Source of the DNA: Sphingomonas sp. TREG-RG-20F-R18-01
GTDB lineage: Bacteria; Pseudomonadota; Alphaproteobacteria; Sphingomonadales; Sphingomonadaceae
Reading direction: 5' to 3'
Length of the DNA: 64,000 nucleotides
Assembly: GCF_022662475.1 (NCBI RefSeq)
Contig: NZ_JAKNQQ010000005.1
Span: 186,001-250,000, forward strand
Below are positions 1 to 8,477 of this stretch, in pieces. Position 1 is the stretch's first letter. Every line of letters begins with the position of its first letter. Below the pieces are notes generated by a model. It saw nothing but the letters and a program-made list of their open reading frames with translations. It was not told where the DNA came from and did no database searches. The translations under genes were made by a program, and so were the position numbers.

Positions 1-478
1 TCAGCGCGGTGGCGAGACCACGATCGTCCGCGCTTGCGGTGAGCTTGCCCGTGACGACCAGCCCCCAGGTCGCGGCGTTGACGAACAGCGAGCGCCCGTC
101 CCCGATGTGCGATGCCCAGTCGCCGCCGCCGATCTTGTCGCGGATCAGCGCATCGCGCGTCGCGGTGTCGGGGATGCGGAGCAACGCCTCGGCGAGGCAC
201 ATCAGCGCGACGCCCTCTTGGCTCGACAGCGCATATTCCTGGACCAGCGCCTGCACCCCGCCACGCGCCTTCGATCCGCGCAACCGCTCGATCAGCGCGC
301 GCGCGGTCCCGGCGGAGGCGCGGCGGACCGCGTCGGGCACGGTGGCCGCCGTGACCAGCGGCGGGACGCAGACCGGCTCGGGCGTCCGCGTGGCGGCGGT
401 GATCGCCGATCGCAGCGGATCGGCGGTGCGGATCATCGGGGCGAAACGGGCGAACGGCGTGCGCTGGTCGGTGGTCAT
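1..478 (-). CDS. putA: Bifunctional proline dehydrogenase / P5C dehydrogenase PutA, N-terminal part
   Basis: Only the first 159 codons are inside the window; the gene runs off the left edge. PutA oxidises proline to glutamate at the inner membrane in two steps (FAD proline dehydrogenase, then NAD P5C dehydrogenase). The visible part carries the family's N-terminal arm, with the characteristic stretch QEYALSSQEGVALMCLAEAL followed by LRIPDTATRDALIRDKI. The start is ATG at 478 (MTTDQRTPF). There is no ribbon-helix-helix domain ahead of the arm, so this is the non-autoregulatory form. That fits the divergent Lrp-type regulator at 581. Family assignment is firm; the catalytic domains cannot be seen here. 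Confidence 0.92.
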   Translation of the reverse strand, partial: MTTDQRTPFARFAPMIRTADPLRSAITAATRTPEPVCVPPLVTAATVPDAVRRASAGTARALIERLRGSKARGGVQALVQEYALSSQEGVALMCLAEALLRIPDTATRDALIRDKIGGGDWASHIGDGRSLFVNAATWGLVVTGKLTASADDRGLATAL

Positions 479-580
479 GGCAGTCCTTCGGGCAGGTGCG
501 ATCCGCTATAGCAGCACACCCTTGGGGAATCCGTCCGATCATGCTTGACCAGGACGCCATATCGACCCCAATTGGATGCG

Positions 581-1066
581 ATGACAGGTACAATTCCTAC
601 GCAACGCGCCATTGCTGGTGAACTTGACCGGTTCGATCAGGCGATCATCGCTGCGTTGGCGCAGGACGGCCGGATGACCGTCACCGATCTGGCGGAGCGG
701 ATCGGCCTGTCCAAGACGCCTACGCAGGTTCGCCTGAAACGGCTGATCGACCAGGACTATATCCTCGGCTTTCGCGCGGTGACCAATCTCGCCAAACTCG
801 GGCTCGACCATGTCGCCTTCACCGAGGTCAAGCTGTCCGACACGCGCGAGAGTGCGCTGCGCGACTTCAACGCGGCGGTGCGCAAGATCCCCGAGGTCGA
901 GGAATGCCATCTGATCGCGAGCAGCTTCGATTATCTGCTGAAGGTCCGCACCACCGACATCCGCCGCTATCGCTACGTGCTCGGCGAGAAGATCTCGAGC
1001 CTGCCGCACGTCGCGAGCACCTCGACCTTCGTCGCGATGGAAACGATCCTCGATCACGATCGCTGA
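581..1066 (+). CDS. putR: Lrp/AsnC-family regulator, probable proline-responsive PutR
   Basis: A 161-residue Lrp/AsnC protein. An N-terminal winged helix-turn-helix (LDRFDQAIIAALAQDGRMTV, then TDLAERIGLSKTPTQVRLKR) is followed by an alpha-beta RAM ligand domain (roughly residues 75-155; VEECHLIASSFDYLLKVRTT). It is divergent from putA, with about 100 bp between the starts. This is the usual arrangement of alphaproteobacterial PutR, which activates putA when proline is present and often represses itself. ATG at 581 was chosen because the family motif follows closely. An in-frame TTG at 545 would add only 12 unconserved residues. The proline link is inferred from the neighbour. Confidence 0.88.
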   Translation: MTGTIPTQRAIAGELDRFDQAIIAALAQDGRMTVTDLAERIGLSKTPTQVRLKRLIDQDYILGFRAVTNLAKLGLDHVAFTEVKLSDTRESALRDFNAAVRKIPEVEECHLIASSFDYLLKVRTTDIRRYRYVLGEKISSLPHVASTSTFVAMETILDHDR

Positions 1067-1080
1067 ATGCGCAAAAAGGG

Positions 1081-1156
1081 TGGTGGGCGATGACGGGCTC
1101 GAACCGCCGACATTCTCGGTGTAAACGAGACGCTCTACCAACTGAGCTAATCGCCC
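1081..1156 (-). tRNA. tRNA-Val (anticodon UAC)
   Basis: A 76-nt cloverleaf on the minus strand. It starts GGGCGATTAGCTCAGTTGG and has acceptor arm GGGCGAT/ATCGCCC. The anticodon stem TCTCG/CGAGA encloses loop TTTACAC (anticodon TAC). The T-arm contains GGTTCGAGCC, and a genomically encoded CCA occupies 1083-1081. It lies 14 bp past the putR stop on the opposite strand. Confidence 0.96.
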
Positions 1157-1236
1157 GCGCGACTCAACGACAAGGTCGGTTCGGCGTGCCGGGGCCAATG
1201 CCACCGGTCTGCGGACAGGGCAAGCCCGTTCATTCG

Positions 1237-2208
1237 TCAGCCGATGGCTACGCCGGCATGCCGGACCGCCGCGACATAGTTGCGCATCCCGAGACTGGCG
1301 CGAGCCGATAAGACCATGAACGCGCGGCGACGGTCGAAGGGATCCGGGCGACGTTCGAACAACCCGGCCTCGGTCATGCGCGCGATCCAGCGCAGCGCCG
1401 TCGTCGGCGCGACGGCGGCGGCAATGCACAGGCTGGACACCGAAACCTGCACGCGCTCCAGCTCCGCGGCGAACAAATCCAGCAACATGTCCCACGCCGG
1501 GTCCTCAAACAGTCCGGCTCCGAAAAACTGGTCCCGCAGGCGACGCGCGCGGATCGTATCCCGCACGTCGCGGACTCGAATGTCGGAGCGGTCCGCCGAG
1601 GGGCCGGTGCGATAGCTGAGGCTGGTATCCGTTACCAATCCGACCCGTACCGCCTCGTCTTCGCCGCGAGTCAGGCGGGTCAGCGTTTCGGCGATCCGCG
1701 CAATTTCCTCGTTCAGCCGCATCAACCGCGCCGCCTCGCCATTCGGTCCGATTTCATGAACCCGCTCGAGCGTGGGACTGAGCGCGAGGCAAAGGCTGCC
1801 GACGCATTCCGCGACCGATGGCGCGCATAACAGGTCCACCGGGGCCGCGCCGATCGCGGAAGCGACGAGATCGATCTGGGACGGTTCCAGGACGATGACG
1901 ACGCTCGCGTCGCGCATGCCGGCAAGATCGGCGAGCAGCGGCAACACGTGCTCCAGGACAGCATCGGCAACCCCGATGGTCTCGGCGAGGATCACCCGAC
2001 ATAAGGCTTGTCGCTCGAGCCGGGGGCCCGCCTCGGCCCAGGACAGATGCGCCTGCAGCCTTGCCCCGCTGGCCAGGACTGCCATGCCCCCGGTTGTACG
2101 GCCGGAGATCGGAGCTTCGTCCGCGATCACCAGCACTGACCGGCGATCCGCTCCCGCGCCATCAGCTCCGGTGCCGGCGAGCCATTCGACGTCTGACTGT
2201 CGTGTCAT
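1237..2208 (-). CDS. MarR-like winged-helix protein of unknown target
   Basis: A 323-residue protein. The last ~110 residues look like a MarR-type winged helix: LLDLFAAELERVQVSVSSLC, then APTTALRWIARMTEAGLFER as recognition helix, then a wing rich in Arg (RPDPFDRRRAF). The first ~170 residues are Ala/Leu-rich alpha/beta sequence without a motif I recognise; a Rossmann-like or receiver-like fold is possible (VLVIADEA near the start, VVIVLEPSQIDL in the middle). ATG at 2208 was chosen for the GGGGAG ribosome-binding site just upstream. A longer frame to 2547 has no such support. It stands alone, so the regulon cannot be guessed from context. Confidence 0.7.
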   Translation of the reverse strand: MTRQSDVEWLAGTGADGAGADRRSVLVIADEAPISGRTTGGMAVLASGARLQAHLSWAEAGPRLERQALCRVILAETIGVADAVLEHVLPLLADLAGMRDASVVIVLEPSQIDLVASAIGAAPVDLLCAPSVAECVGSLCLALSPTLERVHEIGPNGEAARLMRLNEEIARIAETLTRLTRGEDEAVRVGLVTDTSLSYRTGPSADRSDIRVRDVRDTIRARRLRDQFFGAGLFEDPAWDMLLDLFAAELERVQVSVSSLCIAAAVAPTTALRWIARMTEAGLFERRPDPFDRRRAFMVLSARASLGMRNYVAAVRHAGVAIG

Positions 2209-2365
2209 TCCGCGCTCCCCCCAGATGCGGCCGCAAAGGTCTATGTAAAGTACGCATTTTGCCAAAGGCGAAACAGCGTCGATCACGCCATTTCGGTGCA
2301 TGTCCCTGCAATTGGGCTGGTAACCGTCGCGCCGGTACCACCGGAATGGTGCAGGTTTTCCGACA

Positions 2366-3268
2366 CTATTCGTAGATCGAACCAATGTCGTCGAACTCGG
2401 CGTGCAGCAATCCCATCGCCGCGGTTCCCAGCGCTCCGGCACCAAGCGCGATCCAGAATGCACCTGCCGCCGCCGCGAGCAGCCAGCCAAGGATCGTACG
2501 GGCATCGATCGTTCCGAACTGTCGTTCGAGCTGATGCTGTTGAGCAAGCTGAAGCGCCTCGCGCGAAAAATGACTGTTCGCCAGATCAGCGAAATAGGGT
2601 GCCAGCGTAACGGAGGACACCGCCGTAAACGCCACCATGACGATCAGCGCGATCACGAAATACGCGCCGAACAGGGTCCAGAAATGCCCCTTGCTCAATG
2701 CCCAGCCCTCACCGAGCGCGATCCGGCGCCGCAGCATCGTCAGCGGAAAAATGAGGGACATCCGAACCTGCAGATAAACGCTGAGGGCGACGACGGTTAT
2801 CACGACGGGGATCGCGAGCAGCACGCCCGCGATCGGCGAGGCGACGCTGAGAAGGGCGATCAGAAAGGTCGCGATCATCAGGACCGTCAGCCACGCGACC
2901 GTGAACAGGATGGCCAGGACCGCCCCCACCCCCAGCAAGCGCAGTTCGTCGAAACCGAGACGCAGGAACGCAAACCGACTTTCCTGCGGCCGCACGGCAG
3001 CGCGCAGTCCTGCTGCGTAAAGGACGATGACCAGCAGGAGCATGCCCAAATTGAGCACGGACAGCTGGCTCATCACCCCTGGGAGGGCAGTCGGGGCGAC
3101 CGACGACCCGGTGCCGCGCTGCAGCGCCACCATATCGTGAAGCAGCGGCCGCATCGTCAGGGCCAGGATGCCATTCATCCCGAGATACAGCACTGCCCAC
3201 ACCAGCACGGCACCGATCCGCTCGCGCAGCAGCCGAAAGCCGCCGCCGATAATATCCCCTACCGTCAT
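2366..3268 (-). CDS. Multi-pass membrane protein, unknown function
   Basis: A 300-residue hydrophobic protein with about six predicted membrane segments (for example residues 20-38 AVLVWAVLYLGMNGILALT, and others near 80-100, 110-135, 140-165, 195-220 and 255-285). The opening MTVGDIIGGGFRLLRERIG resembles proteins annotated as glycerophosphoryl diester phosphodiesterase membrane domain, a non-catalytic transmembrane family common in alphaproteobacteria. No catalytic residues are evident. It has its own start, 54 bp beyond the end of pntB on the same strand, so it may be read from the end of the pnt operon. Function unknown. Confidence 0.65.
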   Translation of the reverse strand: MTVGDIIGGGFRLLRERIGAVLVWAVLYLGMNGILALTMRPLLHDMVALQRGTGSSVAPTALPGVMSQLSVLNLGMLLLVIVLYAAGLRAAVRPQESRFAFLRLGFDELRLLGVGAVLAILFTVAWLTVLMIATFLIALLSVASPIAGVLLAIPVVITVVALSVYLQVRMSLIFPLTMLRRRIALGEGWALSKGHFWTLFGAYFVIALIVMVAFTAVSSVTLAPYFADLANSHFSREALQLAQQHQLERQFGTIDARTILGWLLAAAAGAFWIALGAGALGTAAMGLLHAEFDDIGSIYE

Positions 3269-3322
3269 CGTTCACCCGCCCCAATCATCGTGCCCATGCC
3301 GATTGGAGCGGAAGGCCAGACG

Positions 3323-4801
3323 TTAGTCCAGCGACTTGACGATTTCCTCGACCATCTTCTTGGCGTCGCCCAGCAACATCATGGTATTGTCCATGTAGAA
3401 CACGTCGTTGTCGACGCCGGCATAACCGACCCCGCCCATCGAGCGCTTGATGAAGAGCACGGTCTTGGCCTTTTCGACGTCGAGCACCGGCATGCCGTAG
3501 ATCGGCGAGGTCTTGTCGGTCTTGGCCGCCGGGTTGGTCACGTCGTTCGCGCCGATGACGAAGGCGATGTCGGTCTGCGCGAATTCGCTGTTGATGTCCT
3601 CCAGCTCGAACACGTCGTCATACGGCACGTTCGCTTCCGCGAGCAGCACGTTCATATGCCCCGGCATGCGGCCCGCGACCGGATGGATCGCATATTTTAC
3701 GCGGACCCCGTGCGCCTTGAGCTTGTCGCCCATTTCGCGCAGCGCGTGCTGCGCCTGGCTGACCGCCATGCCGTAGCCGGGGACGATGATCACTTGCTCC
3801 GCCTGTCCGAGCAGGAACGCCGCGTCGTCGGCGCTGCCGCGCTTCCATGGGCGCTGTTCCTTGGCCTCGCCACCCGCCGCCGCCGCATCGCCGCCGAAGC
3901 CGCCCGCGATCACACTGATGAAGCTGCGGTTCATCGCCTTGCACATGATGTAGCTGAGGATCGCGCCGGACGATCCGACCAGCGCACCGGTGATGATCAT
4001 CGCGGTGTTGTGGAGCGTGAACCCCATCGCCGCCGCCGCCCAGCCCGAATAGCTGTTGAGCATCGACACGACGACCGGCATGTCCGCGCCGCCGATCGGC
4101 ACGATCAGCAGGAAGCCGATGACGAAGCTGAGCAGCGTGATCGTCCAGAACACCCAGGCGCTCTGGTCGAGCGTGAAATAGGCGACCAGCCCGAGGATCC
4201 CCGCGAGCACCGCGAGGTTGATCACGTGCCGTCCCGGCAGGAGGATCGGCTTGCCGCCCATATTGCCGTTGAGCTTGAGGAAGGCGATCACCGATCCCGA
4301 GAAGGTGATCGCGCCGATCGCGACGCCGAGCCCCATTTCGATCCGGCTCTGGACGAAGATCACGCCCTGCTCGGCGATCCCGAACGCGCCCGGATTGAGG
4401 AACGCCGCGCAGGCGACGAGGACGGCCGCCATGCCGACGAGCGAGTGGAAGGCGGCGACGAGCTGCGGCATGTCGGTCATCGCGATCCGGCGCGCGGTCA
4501 CCAGTCCGATCACGCCACCCAGCGCGATCGCCGCCAGGATCTCGACCACGGTGACCGTATCGACGTGCGAGAAGAACGCGACGAAGTCCTCGCCACCGGT
4601 CGTGCCGACCGCGACCAGCTGAATCGTCGGGACATGCGTCACCAGCGTCGTCACCACCGCGATGGTCATGCCGATGATGCCCATCCGGTTGCCGCGTTGC
4701 GACGTCGCCGGGCTGGAGAGCCCGCGCAGCGCGAGGATGAAGCACACCCCCGCGACGAGATACGCCAGCGACGCCCAGGGATTGACGGTGATGTGTTCCA
4801 T
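3323..4801 (-). CDS. pntB: NAD(P) transhydrogenase subunit beta PntB
   Basis: The membrane-embedded and NADP(H)-binding subunit of the proton-translocating transhydrogenase, which makes NADPH from NADH at the expense of the proton gradient. Length is 492 residues. The N-terminal ~290 residues are a run of membrane helices. The C-terminal domain binds NADP and contains QVIIVPGYGMAVSQAQHALR, then HPVAGRMPGHMNVLLAEA and DVTNPAAKTD, all hallmarks of domain III. ATG at 4801 (MEHITVNPW) matches the family start; another ATG lies five codons upstream at 4816. It is the last gene of the operon that begins at 6870. A palindromic repeat separates it from pntAB. Confidence 0.97.
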   Translation of the reverse strand: MEHITVNPWASLAYLVAGVCFILALRGLSSPATSQRGNRMGIIGMTIAVVTTLVTHVPTIQLVAVGTTGGEDFVAFFSHVDTVTVVEILAAIALGGVIGLVTARRIAMTDMPQLVAAFHSLVGMAAVLVACAAFLNPGAFGIAEQGVIFVQSRIEMGLGVAIGAITFSGSVIAFLKLNGNMGGKPILLPGRHVINLAVLAGILGLVAYFTLDQSAWVFWTITLLSFVIGFLLIVPIGGADMPVVVSMLNSYSGWAAAAMGFTLHNTAMIITGALVGSSGAILSYIMCKAMNRSFISVIAGGFGGDAAAAGGEAKEQRPWKRGSADDAAFLLGQAEQVIIVPGYGMAVSQAQHALREMGDKLKAHGVRVKYAIHPVAGRMPGHMNVLLAEANVPYDDVFELEDINSEFAQTDIAFVIGANDVTNPAAKTDKTSPIYGMPVLDVEKAKTVLFIKRSMGGVGYAGVDNDVFYMDNTMMLLGDAKKMVEEIVKSLD

Positions 4802-4818
4802 GATGCTCAATCCCATTC

Positions 4819-4903
4819 CGTCACCCCGGCGAAGACCGGGGCCGCCCTGTTATCCGGGACGGGCGGTGCCCCAAACCCAATGACCTCGGCCTGCGCCGGG
4901 GAG
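4819..4903. repeat. Degenerate REP-like doublet (family A) between pntB and pntAB
   Basis: An inverted pair of GC-rich palindromes: CACCCCGGCGAAGACCGGGG on the left, and a decayed right arm CCTCGGCCTGCGCCGGGGAG. It belongs with the family A elements at 11038, 18177, 21572 and 62151. It sits inside an operon, so it is presumably transcribed and can form hairpins between the two cistrons. Confidence 0.7.
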
Positions 4904-4908
4904 ACGGG

Positions 4909-5211
4909 TTACTTAACGACCGGCGTCTTCTTCTTGTACATCGCGAGCATCCGCGCGGTGACCGCGAAGCCCCCGAAGATGTTGACGCTCGCCAGCACCA
5001 CCGCGAGCAGCCCCAGCCCCTTCGACACCGCACCGCCCCCGCCGATCCCGGCCGCCGCCGCCGCGATCAGCGCGCCGACGATGATGACCGAGGAGATCGC
5101 GTTGGTCACCGCCATCAGCGGCGTGTGGAGCGCGGGCGTGACCGACCAGACGACGTAATAGCCGACGAAACAGGCCATGACGAAGATCGACAGGATCGAG
5201 ATGAAGTCCAT
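4909..5211 (-). CDS. pntAB: Transhydrogenase alpha subunit, membrane part PntAB
   Basis: A 100-residue protein with three predicted membrane helices ([20 protein letters not shown]; a middle helix around [14 protein letters not shown]; a third around [20 protein letters not shown]). It ends in a basic tail, YKKKTPVVK. This is domain IIa of the transhydrogenase, a separate chain in bacteria with a three-gene pnt operon. The ATG at 5211 overlaps the TAA of the upstream small gene by one base (TAATG), so the two are translationally coupled. Confidence 0.95.
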   Translation of the reverse strand: MDFISILSIFVMACFVGYYVVWSVTPALHTPLMAVTNAISSVIIVGALIAAAAAGIGGGGAVSKGLGLLAVVLASVNIFGGFAVTARMLAMYKKKTPVVK

Positions 5212-5582
5212 TAGATACCCTTTGCGTGCAGCAGGAGCGCGACACCCGCGCCGATCGTGGCGCTGATCGCGGTCGATACGCCGGCGATGATGGTGACGGT
5301 AGACCACAGCCGACCGGAGATATCGCGTCCGTTGTCAGCGATTTGCCTGGTCAGCATCGCCGTGTTGTCAGCGAGTTGTCTGGTCATCGCGCTGGAGCTC
5401 TCTGCGATGGCTTGCTTCATTTCCGCCAGTCGCGCGTCCAAATAATCCTTGGTGACAAGATCCTCGCGCCCCGTCGTTTGCGCTGTTCCAAACGCGTTTG
5501 CCAACACCCGCGCCTGATCGTGCCCGAAACCGGCATCCTCGAAACTCTTTGCAAAAGCGAGCGTATCGATCGGCACGTTCAT
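5211..5582 (-). CDS. Small coiled-coil, membrane-anchored protein (DUF1640-like)
   Basis: A 123-residue protein placed between pntAA and pntAB. Residues ~1-45 form the typical start of DUF1640/CCDC90-like proteins ([19 protein letters not shown]). Residues ~46-92 are a coiled coil with an internal near-repeat ([14 protein letters not shown]). A single C-terminal membrane helix follows ([19 protein letters not shown]). It overlaps the next gene at TAATG. Related proteins occur singly in many bacteria with no established role. Here the position implies membrane co-residence with the transhydrogenase; a role in assembly or stability is only a guess. Confidence 0.75.
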   Translation of the reverse strand: MNVPIDTLAFAKSFEDAGFGHDQARVLANAFGTAQTTGREDLVTKDYLDARLAEMKQAIAESSSAMTRQLADNTAMLTRQIADNGRDISGRLWSTVTIIAGVSTAISATIGAGVALLLHAKGI

Positions 5583-5618
5583 GGTCGCTCCTGTCCGCCG
5601 CCCCGGCGCTTGATCCCT

Positions 5619-6740
5619 TTACGCCAACAACCGCGCGTTCACCACCTTGCCGCCTTGGGTCAGCCGGATCGCGTCGCCGATTTCCTCGTCGAGCACCGGC
5701 TTGCCCTGTTCCTTGTCCCAGAACGCGCTCAGGAAATTGAACAGGTTGCGCGAGAACAGCGCCGACGCATCCGCCGCCAGCCGTGAGGCCACGTTGCGAT
5801 AGCCGACGATCGTCACGCCCGACACGACCACCGCCTCGCCCGCGACCGATCCCTCGACATTGCCGCCGCTCTCGACCGCGAGATCGACGATCACCGATCC
5901 GGGCCGCATGCTCGCGACCTGCGCCGCCGAGATCAGCCGTGGCGCGGGGCGCCCCGGGATCAGCGCGGTGGTGATGACGATGTCCTGCTTGGCAATATGA
6001 CCCGACACCAGCTCGGCCTGCGCCGCCTGATATTCGGGGCTCATCTCGCCGGCATAGCCACCCGAGCCCTCACCCTCGATCCCCGCGACATTCTCGACGA
6101 AGATCGGTTTCGCGCCGAGGCTCTGGATCTGCTCGCGCGTCGCCGAGCGGACGTCGGTCGCGGACACCTGCGCACCGAGCCGCCGCGCGGTGGCGATCGC
6201 CTGGAGCCCGGCGACGCCGACCCCCATCACGAATACGCGTGCGGCGGAAACCGTGCCCGCCGCGGTCATCATCATCGGAAACGCGCGGCCATAGGCTGCG
6301 GCGGCATCGAGCACCGCCTTGTAGCCCGCGAGGTTCGATTGCGACGACAGGATGTCCATCGATTGCGCGCGGGTGATGCGCGGCATGAATTCCATTGCCA
6401 ATGCCTCGATCCCGGCGGCGGCATAGCCATCGATCCGCGCGCGATCGGCAAACGGGTTCAGCGCGGCGACCAGCCATGCCCCGTTCGCGGCACCGGCGAG
6501 CGCATCGGCGTCCGGGCCCTGCACCCCCAACACGATCTCGGCGCCGGCCAGCGTCGCCGCACGATCCGCTACCGTGGCGCCCGCGGCCGCATAATCCGCA
6601 TCGGCGATCGACGCGGTCGCGCCGGCCCCCGCCTCGAGCGCGACACTTGCGCCCAGCGCGATGAATTTCTTGACCGTTTCGGGGGTCGCGGCAACGCGAC
6701 GCTCGCCCTCGGCGGTTTCGCGGAGGACGGCGATCTTCAT
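5619..6740 (-). CDS. pntAA: NAD(P) transhydrogenase subunit alpha, NAD-binding part PntAA
   Basis: A 373-residue soluble domain I of the transhydrogenase, related to alanine dehydrogenase. It binds NAD(H). The N-terminal half has MKIAVLRETAEGERRVAATP; the Rossmann core has VFVMGVGVAGLQAIATARRL followed by GAQVSATDVR. It lacks the membrane tail of the E. coli PntA chain, which is supplied here by the separate pntAB gene. It starts one base after the stop of the small upstream gene, so translation is probably coupled. Confidence 0.97.
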   Translation of the reverse strand: MKIAVLRETAEGERRVAATPETVKKFIALGASVALEAGAGATASIADADYAAAGATVADRAATLAGAEIVLGVQGPDADALAGAANGAWLVAALNPFADRARIDGYAAAGIEALAMEFMPRITRAQSMDILSSQSNLAGYKAVLDAAAAYGRAFPMMMTAAGTVSAARVFVMGVGVAGLQAIATARRLGAQVSATDVRSATREQIQSLGAKPIFVENVAGIEGEGSGGYAGEMSPEYQAAQAELVSGHIAKQDIVITTALIPGRPAPRLISAAQVASMRPGSVIVDLAVESGGNVEGSVAGEAVVVSGVTIVGYRNVASRLAADASALFSRNLFNFLSAFWDKEQGKPVLDEEIGDAIRLTQGGKVVNARLLA

Positions 6741-6741
6741 C

Positions 6742-6870
6742 CTATTTGCCCGAGATCAGCCACACCACCACGAAGGCGATGATGAAACACGCGACTGCGC
6801 CATATTTGAGCACGCCAATGACCTTGTCATACGTCGCGCGGTGGACTTGGAGATCACTTTCGGTGGCCAT
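6742..6870 (-). CDS. aa3-type cytochrome c oxidase subunit IV-like small membrane protein
   Basis: A 42-residue protein (start MATESDLQVHRATYDKVIGV) with one membrane helix, then VVWLISGK and TAG. It matches the bacterial aa3 oxidase subunit IV family (COX4_pro_2): a short soluble N-terminus followed by one helix. It is the first gene of the pnt operon, ending one base before the pntAA start. No other oxidase genes are near. It may therefore be an oxidase accessory encoded away from its partners, or a paralogue recruited to the transhydrogenase. The family call rests on length, topology and the YDKVIG...K pattern. Confidence 0.8.
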   Translation of the reverse strand: MATESDLQVHRATYDKVIGVLKYGAVACFIIAFVVVWLISGK

Positions 6871-7045
6871 CGGTTCGGTCCTCGCCCTATCGTTGCGTCC
6901 GGCTTAGCGCGCGGGAGGCAAGCCCTCAACCCCCAGGAAATACCAAGCCGCCATGTCCCGGCCGTCCCATGCCGGGGCGCTTAAGGGCGCTTTCACACCT
7001 TGCCGTTATGGATTCGTCGTGAACGGACAGGACTCGGGGAAGAGC

Positions 7046-8470
7046 ATGACGCGTAACGGGCAGCGCCTGCTGATGCTGATCGACGACGAACCCGCGCAGC
7101 GCAGGCTGATCGCGGCGATCGCCGCGCGGCGCGGCTGGCGGGCGATCTTTGCCAATGACGGCGCGATGGCGATCGCGATGCTCGGCACGCAGGAAGGCCT
7201 GCAGCTCGATGCGATCCTGCTCGACCAATGGGCCCCCGAGGCCGATCCGACCGCGCTGATCGCCGAGCTGCGCAGCCTGCGCCCCACGCTGCCGCTGTTG
7301 CTGCTGACCGCCAACGGTTCGGTCGCGCAGGCAGTCACCGCGATGCGCACCGGCGCGACCGACTTCCTGGTCAAGCCGCTCGCGCCCGAGCGCCTGCTCG
7401 CGGCGCTCGACGCAGCGGTGGCCCAGAAGACCGCGGGCGAACTCCGCCCGCTGACCGAGAAGATTCCCGCGCTGCTCGCGTTCGACGAGATCGTCGGCTC
7501 GGCGCCCGATTTCCGTGCCGCGCTCGCGATCGCCGCAAAGGCCGCGCGCGCGCGCGTGCCGGTGTTGCTCGAAGGCGAAAGCGGCGTCGGCAAGGAAGTC
7601 GTCGCCGAGGCGGTCCATGCCGCCTCGCCGCGCGGCAAGAAGCCGATGGTCGCGGTCAATTGCGGCGCGATCCCCGCGAACCTCGTCGAAAGCGAACTGT
7701 TCGGGCACGAGAAGGGCGCGTTCACCGGCGCGTTCGAACGCAAGATCGGGCGCTTCCAGGAGGCCGACGGTGGCACGCTGTTCCTCGACGAAGTCGGCGA
7801 GATGCCGCTCGAGGCACAGGTCAAGTTGCTCCGCGTGCTGCAATCGGGCGAGATCCAGCCGCTCGGTGCGCGGCACACGCGGGAGGTCGACGTGCGCGTC
7901 ATCGCCGCAACCAACAAGCGGCTGATCGACGAAGTCGAGGCCGGCCGCTTCCGCGAGGACCTCTATTACCGGCTCAACGTCGTCCAGGTCACGATCCCGC
8001 CGTTGCGCGAAAGGACCGGCGACATTCCCGCACTGGCGCGGCACCTGATGGCGCGGATCGCGCAGCAGCCGGGCCTGCGCCAGCTCGGCATCACCGACGA
8101 TGCGCTCGCGCTGCTGGGTCGCTACGACTGGCCGGGGAACGTGCGGCAGCTCCAGAATGCGCTCTTTCGCGCGGCCGTGCTGTGCGACGGTGCCGCGCTG
8201 ACGCAGGCCGACTTCCCGCAGATCGCGGCGCTTGGCGGCAAGCGCCACGCGCCGACCATGCCGGTGCCGATGGCGACGTCCGGCGGCGTCACGCTGTTCC
8301 ATGCCGACGGCAACCTGCGCGCGCTGGAGGAGATCGAGGCGGACGTCATCCGCCTCGCGATCGGCCATTACCGCGGGCGAATGACCGAAGTCGCACGGCG
8401 GCTCGGGATCGGCCGGTCGACGCTGTACCGCAAGCTCGGCGAACTCGGGATCGACAACGCGGTCGCCTGA
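7046..8470 (+). CDS. Sigma-54-dependent response regulator (NtrC type)
   Basis: A 474-residue three-domain regulator. The receiver (residues 7-120) has acidic pair D13-D14, phospho-acceptor D60, T88 and K110. The AAA+ domain has Walker A GESGVGKE (177-184), the sigma-54 contact loop GAFTGA (224-229) and Walker B FLDE (246-249). A Fis-type helix-turn-helix ends the protein (MTEVARRLGIGRSTLYRKLG). All residues for phospho-switching and sigma-54 activation are present. ATG at 7046 follows GGGGAAGAGC; a GTG at 7019 is an alternative. No histidine kinase is adjacent, so the signal is unknown. Confidence 0.92.
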   Translation: MTRNGQRLLMLIDDEPAQRRLIAAIAARRGWRAIFANDGAMAIAMLGTQEGLQLDAILLDQWAPEADPTALIAELRSLRPTLPLLLLTANGSVAQAVTAMRTGATDFLVKPLAPERLLAALDAAVAQKTAGELRPLTEKIPALLAFDEIVGSAPDFRAALAIAAKAARARVPVLLEGESGVGKEVVAEAVHAASPRGKKPMVAVNCGAIPANLVESELFGHEKGAFTGAFERKIGRFQEADGGTLFLDEVGEMPLEAQVKLLRVLQSGEIQPLGARHTREVDVRVIAATNKRLIDEVEAGRFREDLYYRLNVVQVTIPPLRERTGDIPALARHLMARIAQQPGLRQLGITDDALALLGRYDWPGNVRQLQNALFRAAVLCDGAALTQADFPQIAALGGKRHAPTMPVPMATSGGVTLFHADGNLRALEEIEADVIRLAIGHYRGRMTEVARRLGIGRSTLYRKLGELGIDNAVA

Positions 8471-8477
8471 CCGGCTG

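Noticed and set aside
2402..5158. Long plus-strand open frame opposite the pnt genes (918 codons)
   Set aside because: It is antisense to pntB and a membrane protein, rich in Arg/His/Asp as expected from GC-rich shadow frames, and resembles no protein family.
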